This document shows, one piece after another, positions 41,500 to 50,403 of a stretch of DNA of 64,000 bases (positions within the stretch are counted from its first letter, which is position 1; every line of letters starts with the position of its first letter). The stretch is from positions 1-64,000 of the forward strand of contig NZ_PPED02000008.1 in NCBI RefSeq assembly GCF_002899825.2, written 5' to 3'. Below the pieces are notes generated by a model. That model saw only the letters and a program-made list of their open reading frames with translations, was not told the DNA's origin and made no database searches. The stretch comes from Chryseobacterium phosphatilyticum. GTDB taxonomy: Bacteria > Bacteroidota > Bacteroidia > Flavobacteriales > Weeksellaceae. The position numbers were made by a program, and so were the translations under genes.

Positions 41500-43365
41500 A
41501 TGAAGAGAATTTTTTCCGGAATGTTGGTGGCGGTTTCATTATTGCAGTTGCCAGCTCAGGAACTGTATATGCCGAGAAATATCAAAAAAGCTTATGAAAA
41601 GGGAACACGTGATATTTCCGGGGCACCTGGCAAGAACTACTGGCAGAATAAGGGAGTATATAATGTAGAAGTGAAAGTGGATGCCACAGCTAAGACGGTT
41701 TCCGGAAAAGAGACTATTGTTTATACCAATAATAGTCCTGATAATCTTAATGATTTAGCGATACGATTTGTCAATAATCTTCACAAACCACAATCTCCAA
41801 GATCAGGATATGTTTCCAATGACTTTTTATCGTCAGGACTTAAGATCAAGTCATTTGTTGTTAATAATGAAAAATATGATATCAACAGTGACGACTGGGG
41901 TACTGTGGAAAAAGTGAAATTAAAATCTGCTTTAAAATCAAAATCAAAGTCAGAAATTAAAATAGAATGGGAATATCCGCTTTCAGTACAGAGCGGGAGA
42001 GAAGGTCAAATTGATCCTGAAACTTTCTACGTAGCCTACTCTTTCCCAAGAGTTTCCGTGTATGATGATTATAACGGGTGGGACATGCTTCCGCATTCCG
42101 ACAGACAGGAGTTTTATAATGATTTTAACGACTATAGTTTTGAGATTTCCGCTCCAAAAAATTATGTGGTTTGGGCGACCGGAGATTTTCTGAATCCTGA
42201 TGCTGTTCTTCAACCGGAATATCTGAAAAGATATAAAGCTTCATTGAAAAGTGATCAGGTGATGCACATTGCTACGCAACAGGAAATGAAGTCCGGGAAA
42301 GTAACCAAACAAAACAAATGGAATGTGTGGAAGTTTAAAGCCAGTCATATCACAGATTTTTGTTTTGCAATGAGTAATCATTATGTCTGGGATGCAGCCA
42401 GTGTACAATTAAAAACCAAAAGAGCCAGTGTGCAGGCAGGTTACCAATCCGGCGCTAAAGATTTTGAACAATATGTAGGTTGGATGCGTTATAATCTGGA
42501 TTGGTTTTCTAAAAACTGGCCTGGAGTAGAATATCCGTATAATGTAATGACGGCCATTCAGGGATATGCTGATATGGAATACCCAATGATGATCAATGAT
42601 AGCAGTATTCCTGATGATCTTAAAGATGCGAGACTTACTGCAGATCACGAGATCGCCCATACTTACTTCCCTTTTTATATGGGGATCAATGAAACCAGAT
42701 ATGCTTATATGGATGAAGGTTGGGCCACCACACTGGAATATCTTATCGGAATTGATGAAAACGGTGAAGCCGCAGCTAAAGACTTTTACAAAAACTTCCG
42801 TGTCAAAAAATGGATTAATGATCCATCAGCTGAGCAGGATCAGCCGTTAATCACAATGAGTACTCAGGTAAGTGGCTCAGGATACGGAAACAATTCTTAT
42901 GTGAAAGCTTCTTTGTCTTACCTGGCACTGAAAGATTATCTGGGAGATGAGGTGTTTAAAAAAGCATTACATCATTATATGGATAACTGGAACGGAAAGC
43001 ATCCGGTTCCATGGGACTATTTTAATTCGATGAATACAGGATCTGGTAAGAACCTGAACTGGTTTTTCCAGAATTGGTTTTATACCAATAATTATATAGA
43101 TCTGAAAGTGACAGGTGCATCACAAGTGAACGACCTGCTTACGGTAAATGTTGCCAATGTGGGAGGATTTGCCATTCCATTTGATGCAATATTATCTTAT
43201 GAGGATGGAACTACGGAGAAGTTACATTTTTCACCCTCTGTTTGGGAAAAAGATCAGAAGCTCACGGATCTGGTAATCCCGATCAAGAAAAAAGTGAAAT
43301 CAGTACAATTGGATGGAGATTTATTTATGGATTATACTCCGGAAAATAATACTAAGACTTTATAA
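41500..43365 (+). CDS. M1-family metallopeptidase (paralogue 2)
   Basis: The 621-residue product has a signal peptide (about 1-19, ending LPAQE). The zinc site HEIAH (383-387) is followed by E406 in YMDEGWATTLEYL, with the x18 spacing kept. The substrate-site motif is YADMEYPMM (about 357-365), so the usual GxMEN-type motif is altered to DMEYP, whereas paralogue 1 has GGMEYP. The two share YNGWDMLPH/VMGWNTLPY and the NWF...NWFYTNNYIDL region. It lacks the extra C-terminal domain of paralogue 1. It is probably periplasmic or surface. Confidence 0.9.
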   Translation: MKRIFSGMLVAVSLLQLPAQELYMPRNIKKAYEKGTRDISGAPGKNYWQNKGVYNVEVKVDATAKTVSGKETIVYTNNSPDNLNDLAIRFVNNLHKPQSPRSGYVSNDFLSSGLKIKSFVVNNEKYDINSDDWGTVEKVKLKSALKSKSKSEIKIEWEYPLSVQSGREGQIDPETFYVAYSFPRVSVYDDYNGWDMLPHSDRQEFYNDFNDYSFEISAPKNYVVWATGDFLNPDAVLQPEYLKRYKASLKSDQVMHIATQQEMKSGKVTKQNKWNVWKFKASHITDFCFAMSNHYVWDAASVQLKTKRASVQAGYQSGAKDFEQYVGWMRYNLDWFSKNWPGVEYPYNVMTAIQGYADMEYPMMINDSSIPDDLKDARLTADHEIAHTYFPFYMGINETRYAYMDEGWATTLEYLIGIDENGEAAAKDFYKNFRVKKWINDPSAEQDQPLITMSTQVSGSGYGNNSYVKASLSYLALKDYLGDEVFKKALHHYMDNWNGKHPVPWDYFNSMNTGSGKNLNWFFQNWFYTNNYIDLKVTGASQVNDLLTVNVANVGGFAIPFDAILSYEDGTTEKLHFSPSVWEKDQKLTDLVIPIKKKVKSVQLDGDLFMDYTPENNTKTL

Positions 43366-43368
43366 AAA

Positions 43369-43407
43369 AATAAAGCCTTCAGATCAGTTCTGAAGGCTTT
43401 ATTTTTT
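43369..43407. terminator. Bidirectional terminator
   Basis: A perfect 15-bp stem (43369-43383 with 43389-43403) has a five-base loop and T/A tails on both sides. It lies between the converging M1 and PAP2 genes. Confidence 0.92.
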
Positions 43408-44791
43408 AAAAGTACGCGGTGAGTCTTAATCCAAGAGTGAAATAATTGATCTTTTCTTTAGCAATCAAATTATTAAGTTCGTTATTAAGGTCTTCACTTG
43501 ATTCTATAGCATCACTAAAATGATATCGGATAGAAGATTTAATTTGATTATAGTCAGAATATAAAGTAATTCCCAGTCCCGGGTTGAATTTATAGGTAAG
43601 AGAAGCTCCCGTATTCCAACGAAAGGCTGGCTTTGGTTTATATCTTGCAATTTCAAGCTCATGTGTAGCATTATCAACATTATCACTTTTTATAAAAACT
43701 TTTCCACTTGCAGTGGCAGAATAGCCAGCTGTTGCTTTTAAGGTAAGCTGCCATTTATCAGAAAACTCATGAGAGTAATAAGGACCTATTCCTGCACCAA
43801 GAAATCCTAAAGACTGTGTTATGATAGTATAATCTCCAAAATCTTCTCCATCATCTAAAGTTGCTTTTAACGGCTTGATAGGGAAACTGCTGAAACTGAT
43901 ATCTCCACCTACACCCCATTTTTTTGAAAAGAAATAAGCCCCTTCCAATCCTCCTTCAAAACCAACTTGCTTTTTATCATCAAGATCAGATTCTTTCAGG
44001 AAGTTGGTTGTTCCAAGGGCTGTCCCAAGTTTTATAGAAAGAAAAGAGGGATTGTCATTTCCCTGTATTCTTGATAAAAGACTTAAATTGTCTCCTTTGT
44101 TTTTATAAATTTTATCAATAAAAAAATATCCTAATTCTGTGGATAAAATCCCGATTCCGGCGCCTGCCAGAACATCAGGAAGCCAGTGCCTGTTATTTAA
44201 ATTACGGCCAAGTCCTGTAAGTGCTGCACTACCATATCCGGCAATGCTATAGCCTGGGTTTACCATACCATATTCTTTGTGTAGAAAGCTTGCATTAGTA
44301 AAAGCCATTGCAGTGTGGCCAGACGGAAATGAATTATTTTTAGATCCATCCGGGCGTTCCACTTTTGCCGTGTATTTGATGGAGTTGACCAAAATTCCCA
44401 TGATTGCTAAACTTGTTACATAAGAAAGTGTGGCTCTTCCCAGATTATTTCTTCCTTTTACACCTGCGAATTTTAACCCATACACGGCAGCAGCAGGAGC
44501 GTATTGAAGATAATCATCATACTTTGCCTTGAAGGTAGGAAGATAACGATTGCGGACTTCACGAATATTTTCTTTCTCCCCCCAGGTTGCTGCGGCTGCC
44601 GTAAAAAGAATGGCAGGAGCAACAGATTTTTTTACCCATTCCTTCTTAAAAAATGGTGTTTTAATGTGAGTTGTGCTGTCAACTTTAATGAGAGCGAGGT
44701 CTTTCTGGAGATTTCTGGATTGTAAAGTGTCTTGTGCCTGATAGCAACATAGGTTTAATAATATACCGGTTGCTATTACTATTTTTTTCAT
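43406..44791 (-). CDS. PAP2 phosphatase fused to an outer-membrane beta-barrel-like domain
   Basis: The 461-residue product has a signal peptide (about 1-19, ending CYQAQD). The PAP2 domain has all three signatures in order: KYTAKVERPDG (K-x6-RP, about 139-149), SFPSGHTAM (about 154-162) and GRNLNNRHWLPDVL (R-x5-H-x3-D, about 195-208). From about residue 250 to the end there are alternating beta strands (GLEGAYFFSKKWGVGGDIS and similar) ending YFTLGLRLTAYF, with a terminal Phe, as in an 8-stranded outer-membrane barrel. It probably dephosphorylates a lipid or lipid pyrophosphate in the periplasm while anchored in the outer membrane. Confidence 0.85.
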   Translation of the reverse strand: MKKIVIATGILLNLCCYQAQDTLQSRNLQKDLALIKVDSTTHIKTPFFKKEWVKKSVAPAILFTAAAATWGEKENIREVRNRYLPTFKAKYDDYLQYAPAAAVYGLKFAGVKGRNNLGRATLSYVTSLAIMGILVNSIKYTAKVERPDGSKNNSFPSGHTAMAFTNASFLHKEYGMVNPGYSIAGYGSAALTGLGRNLNNRHWLPDVLAGAGIGILSTELGYFFIDKIYKNKGDNLSLLSRIQGNDNPSFLSIKLGTALGTTNFLKESDLDDKKQVGFEGGLEGAYFFSKKWGVGGDISFSSFPIKPLKATLDDGEDFGDYTIITQSLGFLGAGIGPYYSHEFSDKWQLTLKATAGYSATASGKVFIKSDNVDNATHELEIARYKPKPAFRWNTGASLTYKFNPGLGITLYSDYNQIKSSIRYHFSDAIESSEDLNNELNNLIAKEKINYFTLGLRLTAYF

Positions 44792-44833
44792 CGTTAAGGT
44801 TCCTGATTTAAAACTGCGTAAAATTATAAAAAA

Positions 44834-44860
44834 AATCTATCTCAGTGGCTGAGATAGATT
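44834..44860 (-). terminator. Terminator of the first M43 protease gene
   Basis: A perfect 12-bp stem AATCTATCTCAG (44834-44845) / CTGAGATAGATT (44849-44860) with a TGG loop is followed by a T run on the minus strand. Confidence 0.88.
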
Positions 44861-44925
44861 ATATTTAATGAAATAAGTGATTTTTTTTAAAAATAGTAAT
44901 GAATCTGTATCTTTGAAATACAGAC

Positions 44926-45927
44926 TTAATAAAGTCTTAAACCAGATCGTGGGCCGGAAGCAGAAACAACGGCTTGCATTCTTTGTTTTTGGTTTGCTGT
45001 AAACATATGCATTACCTTATCGTCTACATAATCCATATAATTCATGAAAATTTGTGACCGGCTCACTCCTCCACAAACTCTGTTAAGAGGATAGGACGGA
45101 ACTCCGAAATTTGGACCAGGTGAAGCAGGAGTGTCATTTGAGTAGTCGGTTTGACAACCCGTGTTGCTCGATCCCCAAAGGTGTGGTAGGTTTAGATAAT
45201 GTCCCACTTCATGGGTTGTTGTTCTCCCCAAATTATAAGGCGCTGCTGTACCGGAGCCTGTTCCTATATATGGAGCTGCAATAACAACTCCGTCCAAAGA
45301 AGCAGTAATTGTTCCCGGATAATAAGCATAACCAAGTGTACCATCAGTCATTTTGTTAACAATCCAGATATTCAGATAATTATCCGGAGAAGTAGCAGCG
45401 ATTCCTGTTGTTGAGGATTTCATTTTGTTGTCATCAGGATTCCAAATGGTAGTACTGCTTTGTTTTCTCACTGTTTTAGACAGCTTGAATCTGATTTTAG
45501 TATCTCCTGCTTTTACAGGTACAAATTCAGCAGGAGTATTGTTGATATCCGAATTTGTGGCCCCAAAGTCTTTGTTTAAAACATCGATTTGGGATTGTAG
45601 TCGGGCATCAGATACATTTTCACTGCTTGTATTGTACACGACATTGAAAACAACCGGAATTTCTACGGTACCATCAGCAAGAACCTTACCCACTTTAATG
45701 TCGTTAAGACGTTTTTCAGTAAGTTGTTCAATAGCTTCTACTCTGGCTCTGGCAGCTGGATCTTTTTGTAGAATTTCTTCCCTCATTGCATCTGAAGGGC
45801 ATACTCTTTTACCTGCAATTTGTGTTGTTGGTGTTTCTGCTGCTGCTGTTTGTTCGTTCACAGAATTCATGTCGTTGTTACAGGAGCTGAGGAAAATAAT
45901 TCCTGCTCCCAATAGTACTCTTTTCAT
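44926..45927 (-). CDS. M43-type zinc metalloprotease lipoprotein (paralogue 1)
   Basis: The 333-residue product has a lipobox LSSC (Cys16) and a Thr/Ala linker. The catalytic site is HEVGHYLNLPH (H239, H243, H249; HExxHxxxxxH), followed by CGGVSRSQIFMNYMDYVDD, whose Met supplies the met-turn of metzincins (pappalysin/M43 group). Conserved N-terminal RVCPSDAMREEILQKDP and IPVVFNVVYNT match paralogue 2. There is no T9SS sorting domain; the lipid anchor should hold it in the outer membrane. The two paralogues are separated by about 430 bases and each has its own leader and terminator. Confidence 0.9.
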   Translation of the reverse strand: MKRVLLGAGIIFLSSCNNDMNSVNEQTAAAETPTTQIAGKRVCPSDAMREEILQKDPAARARVEAIEQLTEKRLNDIKVGKVLADGTVEIPVVFNVVYNTSSENVSDARLQSQIDVLNKDFGATNSDINNTPAEFVPVKAGDTKIRFKLSKTVRKQSSTTIWNPDDNKMKSSTTGIAATSPDNYLNIWIVNKMTDGTLGYAYYPGTITASLDGVVIAAPYIGTGSGTAAPYNLGRTTTHEVGHYLNLPHLWGSSNTGCQTDYSNDTPASPGPNFGVPSYPLNRVCGGVSRSQIFMNYMDYVDDKVMHMFTANQKQRMQAVVSASGPRSGLRLY

Positions 45928-46353
45928 ATAATGTTATTTTTGGTTGGGATTGTGAAATTAATTCAAATTAGTGTGATGTGCAAATATTTTCTACTTTTAT
46001 TTGATTTTTGTTACTATTATGCTTTAAATATTGGTTTTTCTTCAACTTATTTGTATTTATTATGTTTTTTAATTAATTTAATATTTTATTTATATATTTT
46101 GTTTTTGTTTTTATTTTTTTTAGTATAAAATTTAATAAAATATATTTTTCATAGAAAATTTTACATATTAAAATGGATTTTCTTATATGAATAAGTTTAG
46201 AAAATGTGTTGGATGTATCGTTATGAGGAATAAAAAATCCTTCCTGTAATGAGGAAGGACTTCAGGTAAAAATAATTAGGATAACATTTAAAAATAAAAG
46301 AAATCCATCTTACTTGAAGATGGATTTCTTAGGTATTTAAAACAAATTGATTA
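45928..46353. other. AT-rich intergenic region between the two M43 genes
   Basis: This 426-bp region is extremely AT-rich and has no credible gene. It contains the leader of paralogue 1 at its left end and two hairpins at its right (46238-46259 and 46298-46330). A plus-strand frame starting at 45931 is only poly-Leu/Phe/Tyr low complexity and is not believed. Confidence 0.7.
46238..46330 (-). terminator. Tandem terminators after the second M43 gene
   Basis: Two hairpins lie in series on the minus strand. The first is an 11-bp stem AAATCCATCTT (46301-46311) / AAGATGGATTT (46317-46327), extendable by 3 bp. The second is an 8-bp stem TCCTTCCT (46238-46245) / AGGAAGGA (46252-46259). Each is followed by T-rich sequence. 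Confidence 0.8.
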
Positions 46354-47376
46354 TTACAAAACTCTTAATCCTGATCTTGCACCAGAAGATGCAACCACTG
46401 ACTGCATTTTTGTTTTTTGTCCAGCCGTAAACATATACAATGTATCATCATCAGAATAATCCATATAATTCATAAACATAACCGATCTTTTTACGCCATA
46501 ACATGTATTATAGAGTGGGTAAGTTGGCTTGCCTACATTATTCGTAGTTTGGGTAGGAGTATCAGCAATCAGATCATCTCCGCAATTTGCATCGCCCCAA
46601 ATATGTCTAAGTCCTAAATAATGTCCTACTTCATGAGTAGCTGTTCTTCCAAGATTAAAGGGAGAAGACGCTCCGGTTTTCCCCACGAAACGAGAACCAA
46701 GAACTACACCATCTTCCCAGGTTCCGGCACTTTCAGGAAAGGTAGCATATCCAAGAATCTCTCCTGTAGGGGATGGCATAGTACCTACAATCCAAATATT
46801 AAAATAGTTGGTAGGATTGGTAGCATCTATTCCTCCGGTAGATGCCCTTTTCATATTTTTATTTGTTGTCGTGCTGGTGCTTCTCCATTCTGTTTTGGTT
46901 GTAGATTTTCTTATAGTATTTACCAATCTGAATTTTACTTTTACGTCGCCGGCTTTTACTCCTTGAAATTCTGTAGGTATTTTAGAAACATCACTATTTG
47001 TACCGGCATAGTCCGCATTTAATACGTCAATTTGTTCAGCGATTCTTGCATCAGAAACATTTTCTGCTGCGGTTCTGTATATTACATTTACAATTACCGG
47101 GATTTCAACGCTTCCATCTGCAAGAACCTTTCCGAACTTTACATCATTCGCAAATCTTGAGGCCTGAGCTTCTATCTCAGCAACTTTTTGTCTAAGTGTG
47201 GGATCTTTCTGTAATGCCTCTTGTCTCATTTCTTCGGACGGACAGATTCTTTTTAAATCTGTAGCATTAGAGGTTATCGCTGCATTAGCAGATTCTTCAT
47301 TTTGATTTGAAATGTTGTCACTGTTACAAGCTGACATGAAGCCCAGCATAAGAGCTCCAAATAATAGTTTTTTCAT
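46354..47376 (-). CDS. M43-type zinc metalloprotease lipoprotein (paralogue 2)
   Basis: The 340-residue product has a lipobox MSAC (Cys17). The zinc site is HEVGHYLGLRH (H248, H252, H258), followed by WGDANCGDD and the met-turn CYGVKRSVMFMNYMDYSDD. It shares most of its length with paralogue 1, including KVLADGSVEIPVIVNVIY and the C-terminal SGARSGLRVL (paralogue 1: SGPRSGLRLY). The first 50 bases upstream are also conserved between the two, so the duplication included the leader. The substrate is unknown. Confidence 0.9.
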   Translation of the reverse strand: MKKLLFGALMLGFMSACNSDNISNQNEESANAAITSNATDLKRICPSEEMRQEALQKDPTLRQKVAEIEAQASRFANDVKFGKVLADGSVEIPVIVNVIYRTAAENVSDARIAEQIDVLNADYAGTNSDVSKIPTEFQGVKAGDVKVKFRLVNTIRKSTTKTEWRSTSTTTNKNMKRASTGGIDATNPTNYFNIWIVGTMPSPTGEILGYATFPESAGTWEDGVVLGSRFVGKTGASSPFNLGRTATHEVGHYLGLRHIWGDANCGDDLIADTPTQTTNNVGKPTYPLYNTCYGVKRSVMFMNYMDYSDDDTLYMFTAGQKTKMQSVVASSGARSGLRVL

Positions 47377-47611
47377 ATCATTATTTTTGTTAAGGATGTG
47401 AAATTATATTATTTGAAATTAATATGCAAATTAATTTAATATTTTTTTAGACATTTAATAATCAATAAGGAGTTTTAATGTGTATTGTTTATTTAAATTG
47501 AATTTTTATTGGTTTTTAAGCAATATTAATCTTTTGTGTTTTGATATTTCATCATAATGTGTTTTTGGTTAAATAATTTTTTTAAATTATTCAATTAACA
47601 GAATATTTTAA

Positions 47612-48253
47612 TTACCCTGCAAATCCATTTTTAATTGCAAAAACAGCCAGTCCTACACGGGTTTTTAATTCCAGTTTCTCACATAACTGATCACGATAAC
47701 TCTCCACAGTTCTGGGACTGCAACACATCCTGTCAGCAATTTCTTTATAACTAAGTTCTGTAACTGTATATTTCAAAAATTCCTTTTCCCTTTCTGAGAT
47801 TTTTATCGTAATTTCAGTTTCCTGGCCTTTATTGAGGTTAGAAAATATAATTTTTGAAGCCCATTCCGGGTAATAGAATCCATCACTATTCAATCTGATA
47901 AGGGCTATTTCCAGATCTTTCGGATGCGTATTTTTTAGCAAATACCCTTTGGCTCCGCTTTTGATCATTTTGATGACACTATTGTCGTCTCCTTGCATGC
48001 TTAATGCCATCACCTTAATATCGGGTTGGTTTTTGGTAAGCCAGACAGCCGTTTCAAATCCGTTCATAATAGGCATACTGATATCGAGAAGAATGATATC
48101 CGGAATTTTATTTCCTTCTTCAAGTTTCTGGATCAGATCTTTACCGTTTTCGCAGACATAAATTACTTCGAACTCTGCAAAATTACTAATAATTCCCTCG
48201 AGGGCTTTTGCAATCAATATGTGGTCGTCAACAATGACTATTGTTTTTTTCAT
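47612..48253 (-). CDS. NarL/FixJ-family response regulator
   Basis: The 213-residue protein has a receiver domain with acidic pair VDD (about 8-10), phosphoacceptor D57 in IILLDISMP and the switch Lys in GAKGYLLKNTH (about 104-114). A LuxR-type HTH follows (about 148-210: ISEREKEFLKYTVTELSYKE, then CSPRTVESYRDQLCEKL). It is the last gene of a four-gene operon and overlaps the kinase stop by 4 bases, so the two are a cognate pair. The two M43 protease genes follow downstream on the same strand. Confidence 0.9.
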   Translation of the reverse strand: MKKTIVIVDDHILIAKALEGIISNFAEFEVIYVCENGKDLIQKLEEGNKIPDIILLDISMPIMNGFETAVWLTKNQPDIKVMALSMQGDDNSVIKMIKSGAKGYLLKNTHPKDLEIALIRLNSDGFYYPEWASKIIFSNLNKGQETEITIKISEREKEFLKYTVTELSYKEIADRMCCSPRTVESYRDQLCEKLELKTRVGLAVFAIKNGFAG

Positions 48254-49035
48254 GATTGTTTTTTTAAGTTAATATTGAGCTGGGTTCCCTGATCTTTTTG
48301 GCTTTCAAGGTGAAAATCTGCTCCAATAATTTTGGCCCGGTTTTTCATATTGGTGAGACCTATTCCATTGGATCGAAAGTCCAGAGAATCAAATCCAATT
48401 CCGTCATCATGTATTTTAAGCTCCCAAAGGATGTTTTCGTAAGTGTTCAGGCTGATGAAAATATTTTTACAATGGGCATGCTTTAAACTATTCTGTATAA
48501 ATTCCTGTGTAATTCTGAGGAGCACATTTTTATGAACGAAACTCAGATCCAGTTGATCAATATTGTGTTCAAAACTAATATTACATTTTTTGAAAGAATT
48601 GGTATTGTCAACCTCCTCCTGAATCAAAGTTACAATTTCCTTTTGATTGATATTATCATCCGTCAATGTTTTTGAAAGGCTCCTGAGATCCTGTAAAGAC
48701 TGGTTGATAATTTGGGAAACCTGATCAATTCTTTCACTGGCTTCGGAAACTTTATTCTCATATAGCATTTGTTGAACATAAAGACTTACCAGAGTCAGTT
48801 TCTGACCAATGTTATCGTGGAGTTCTCTGCCGATTTGTTGCATGGTTGCCTGTTGAATTTCCAGTTGAGTAGCTAAAAGCTCTCTTTGATGGAGTTCATT
48901 CTTCATCTCAATCTCATTCAGATATTCTTTTTTTCGCTGTCTGTAATTCCGGATATAGATAAATACGGCTGCTACAAACATCAAAAAAAAGATGTTGAAT
49001 GAAATAATGGTTATTAAGAGTTCTGTTTTCCCCAT
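48250..49035 (-). CDS. Sensor histidine kinase, HisKA_3 type
   Basis: The 261-residue protein has a single N-terminal membrane span (about 6-28), a coiled-coil linker, HisKA_3 with H73 in GRELHDNIGQKL and a HATPase with NSLKHA, DDGIGFDS and GIGLTNMKNRAK. There is no extracytoplasmic sensor domain. The sensing part may be the seven-TM protein encoded directly upstream. The frame is open to 49125, but the ATG at 49035 gives a clean membrane-anchor start; it overlaps the upstream gene by 22 bases. Confidence 0.87.
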   Translation of the reverse strand: MGKTELLITIISFNIFFLMFVAAVFIYIRNYRQRKKEYLNEIEMKNELHQRELLATQLEIQQATMQQIGRELHDNIGQKLTLVSLYVQQMLYENKVSEASERIDQVSQIINQSLQDLRSLSKTLTDDNINQKEIVTLIQEEVDNTNSFKKCNISFEHNIDQLDLSFVHKNVLLRITQEFIQNSLKHAHCKNIFISLNTYENILWELKIHDDGIGFDSLDFRSNGIGLTNMKNRAKIIGADFHLESQKDQGTQLNINLKKQS

Positions 49036-49661
49036 ATAAATGAACTTGCAAATAAAATATACATAACTGCACCTGAAACCTGGAAATATATAAAATAAAT
49101 ATCCCATATTTCTATATACTTCCAAAGAAGAGAATTAAAGATCATGAATGGCTGATTGGCAATATAAAAAAGTGTTACTCCCAGATTGATATAAAACATT
49201 TTGTTTTTACTGAAATTGAGTATTTCAGATGAATTAACCTGTTTATAATATTCCATAATAACAAGAGCCATTAAGAGCAAGCAACCTATATTGTAACTGA
49301 AAGAAAAGACGACTTTCTTTTCCGGGAAAAAAAAATCTCTGAGTATATATGTTAAAAGATATACTCCCGTCATGATATAGAACAGTTTTGTTTTCTTTAA
49401 GGATTCTTTGGCATATAGCCAATAAAAAAATATAAATTGTAATGGAATCACAAAGTAGTTGTAGAAAATTATTCTGTCTATTCTAAGTGGCTTTTCTCCC
49501 CATTTTACGGCTGATTCACATAGGAAAATAATGACAAGATAAATCGCCAGATATTTCCACGATTGTTTTTTTTCACGGTTAAAATAAATCAGGGAGACTA
49601 ATGCTGCAAAAGCTTCTCCCCAATACATGAATGACGAAAAAATTTTTTGAATCTCAGTCAT
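49014..49661 (-). CDS. Seven-TM membrane protein, probable sensor partner of the kinase
   Basis: The 215-residue protein has about seven hydrophobic spans, for example YLAIYLVIIFLCESAV, YFVIPLQFIFFYWLYA, LFYIMTGVYLLTYIL and FIYFQVSGAVMYILFASSFIW, with short charged loops. I do not recognise a family. Because it overlaps the kinase gene and the kinase has almost no sensor, a role as the input module is a reasonable inference. It starts 26 bases after the gene at 49688. Confidence 0.75.
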   Translation of the reverse strand: MTEIQKIFSSFMYWGEAFAALVSLIYFNREKKQSWKYLAIYLVIIFLCESAVKWGEKPLRIDRIIFYNYFVIPLQFIFFYWLYAKESLKKTKLFYIMTGVYLLTYILRDFFFPEKKVVFSFSYNIGCLLLMALVIMEYYKQVNSSEILNFSKNKMFYINLGVTLFYIANQPFMIFNSLLWKYIEIWDIYFIYFQVSGAVMYILFASSFIWGKQNS

Positions 49662-49687
49662 GCTGTGTTTAAGAATATGAAAGGTGA

Positions 49688-50215
49688 TTAATAATATGTT
49701 CCTGTTAGGGGTGATGGAGGTATTAGTGTTCCCTGATTTTCACCAACAGTATCATCAGTTAGTTCTTTGACTTGTCTGGCATTTAATGCCAGAGCTGTAG
49801 ACTCATCTGTTGATTGTAAAGCATTGAAATCATAATCGAGAGTTTCTCCCTTTCCACTGGTCTTTTTTAAAGTAGGAATTAAAACAAGAGTATGTCTTTC
49901 TGCATACTCCTGAGGTACAATATGTGATTCCATGATATTCCAATTTTCATTTTTAGGATAGGCGGCATAGTAGAATCTGATCCCCAAATCTTCTTCCGAG
50001 GCATCAGGATTGATTTTAGCAGCTTCTTCTTCTATTGTAGCAATGAATTTTTTTAATTTCGGAAGATCAAACCAAATAGAGTGGGCGTCTTGTATTCCTA
50101 AAGTGTCATTGATGGCACTCAGGTGGTTTTTTCGATAATTGTCTATCAGATTTTGAATCAGTTTGTTAGACATTTTGCCATTTTGTGATGGATCATTCGT
50201 AGATTCTGTTTTCAT
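49688..50215 (-). CDS. Hypothetical soluble protein, first gene of the sensory operon
   Basis: The 175-residue product has no signal peptide or membrane span. It has a helical N-terminal part (SNKLIQNLIDNYRKNHLSAIN), a conserved-looking middle with HSIWFDLPKLKKFIATIEEE (about 46-65) and GIRFYYAAYPK (about 78-88), then a polar C-terminus ending PPSPLTGTYY. I do not recognise the family. It leads the operon 49688-47612, so it may modulate the kinase or report a related input. A terminator separates it from the small peptide gene upstream. Confidence 0.7.
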   Translation of the reverse strand: MKTESTNDPSQNGKMSNKLIQNLIDNYRKNHLSAINDTLGIQDAHSIWFDLPKLKKFIATIEEEAAKINPDASEEDLGIRFYYAAYPKNENWNIMESHIVPQEYAERHTLVLIPTLKKTSGKGETLDYDFNALQSTDESTALALNARQVKELTDDTVGENQGTLIPPSPLTGTYY

Positions 50216-50379
50216 AACTTAATTTTTTATAAAGGAAATATTTCTCCAATATGCAAATTTCGCAAAAAAATATGTTAGAAAGCACAATAATAGATAGGGA
50301 ATTATACTATTATTTTACCGTGTTTTTACGGATTGTACATTATGTTATGAAATAGAAAGTAGCAAAAATATTGGTCAAA

Positions 50380-50400
50380 AAACGGAGAAAATCTCCGTTT
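50380..50400 (-). terminator. Terminator after the small peptide gene
   Basis: A perfect 9-bp stem AAACGGAGA (50380-50388) / TCTCCGTTT (50392-50400) with an AAA loop is followed on the minus strand by Ts. It starts 4 bases after the peptide stop. Confidence 0.88.
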
Positions 50401-50403
50401 ATG

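Noticed and set aside
45931..46128. 65-codon plus-strand frame in the M43 gap
   Set aside because: Only Phe/Leu/Tyr low complexity produced by AT-rich DNA; overlaps the leader of the M43 gene.
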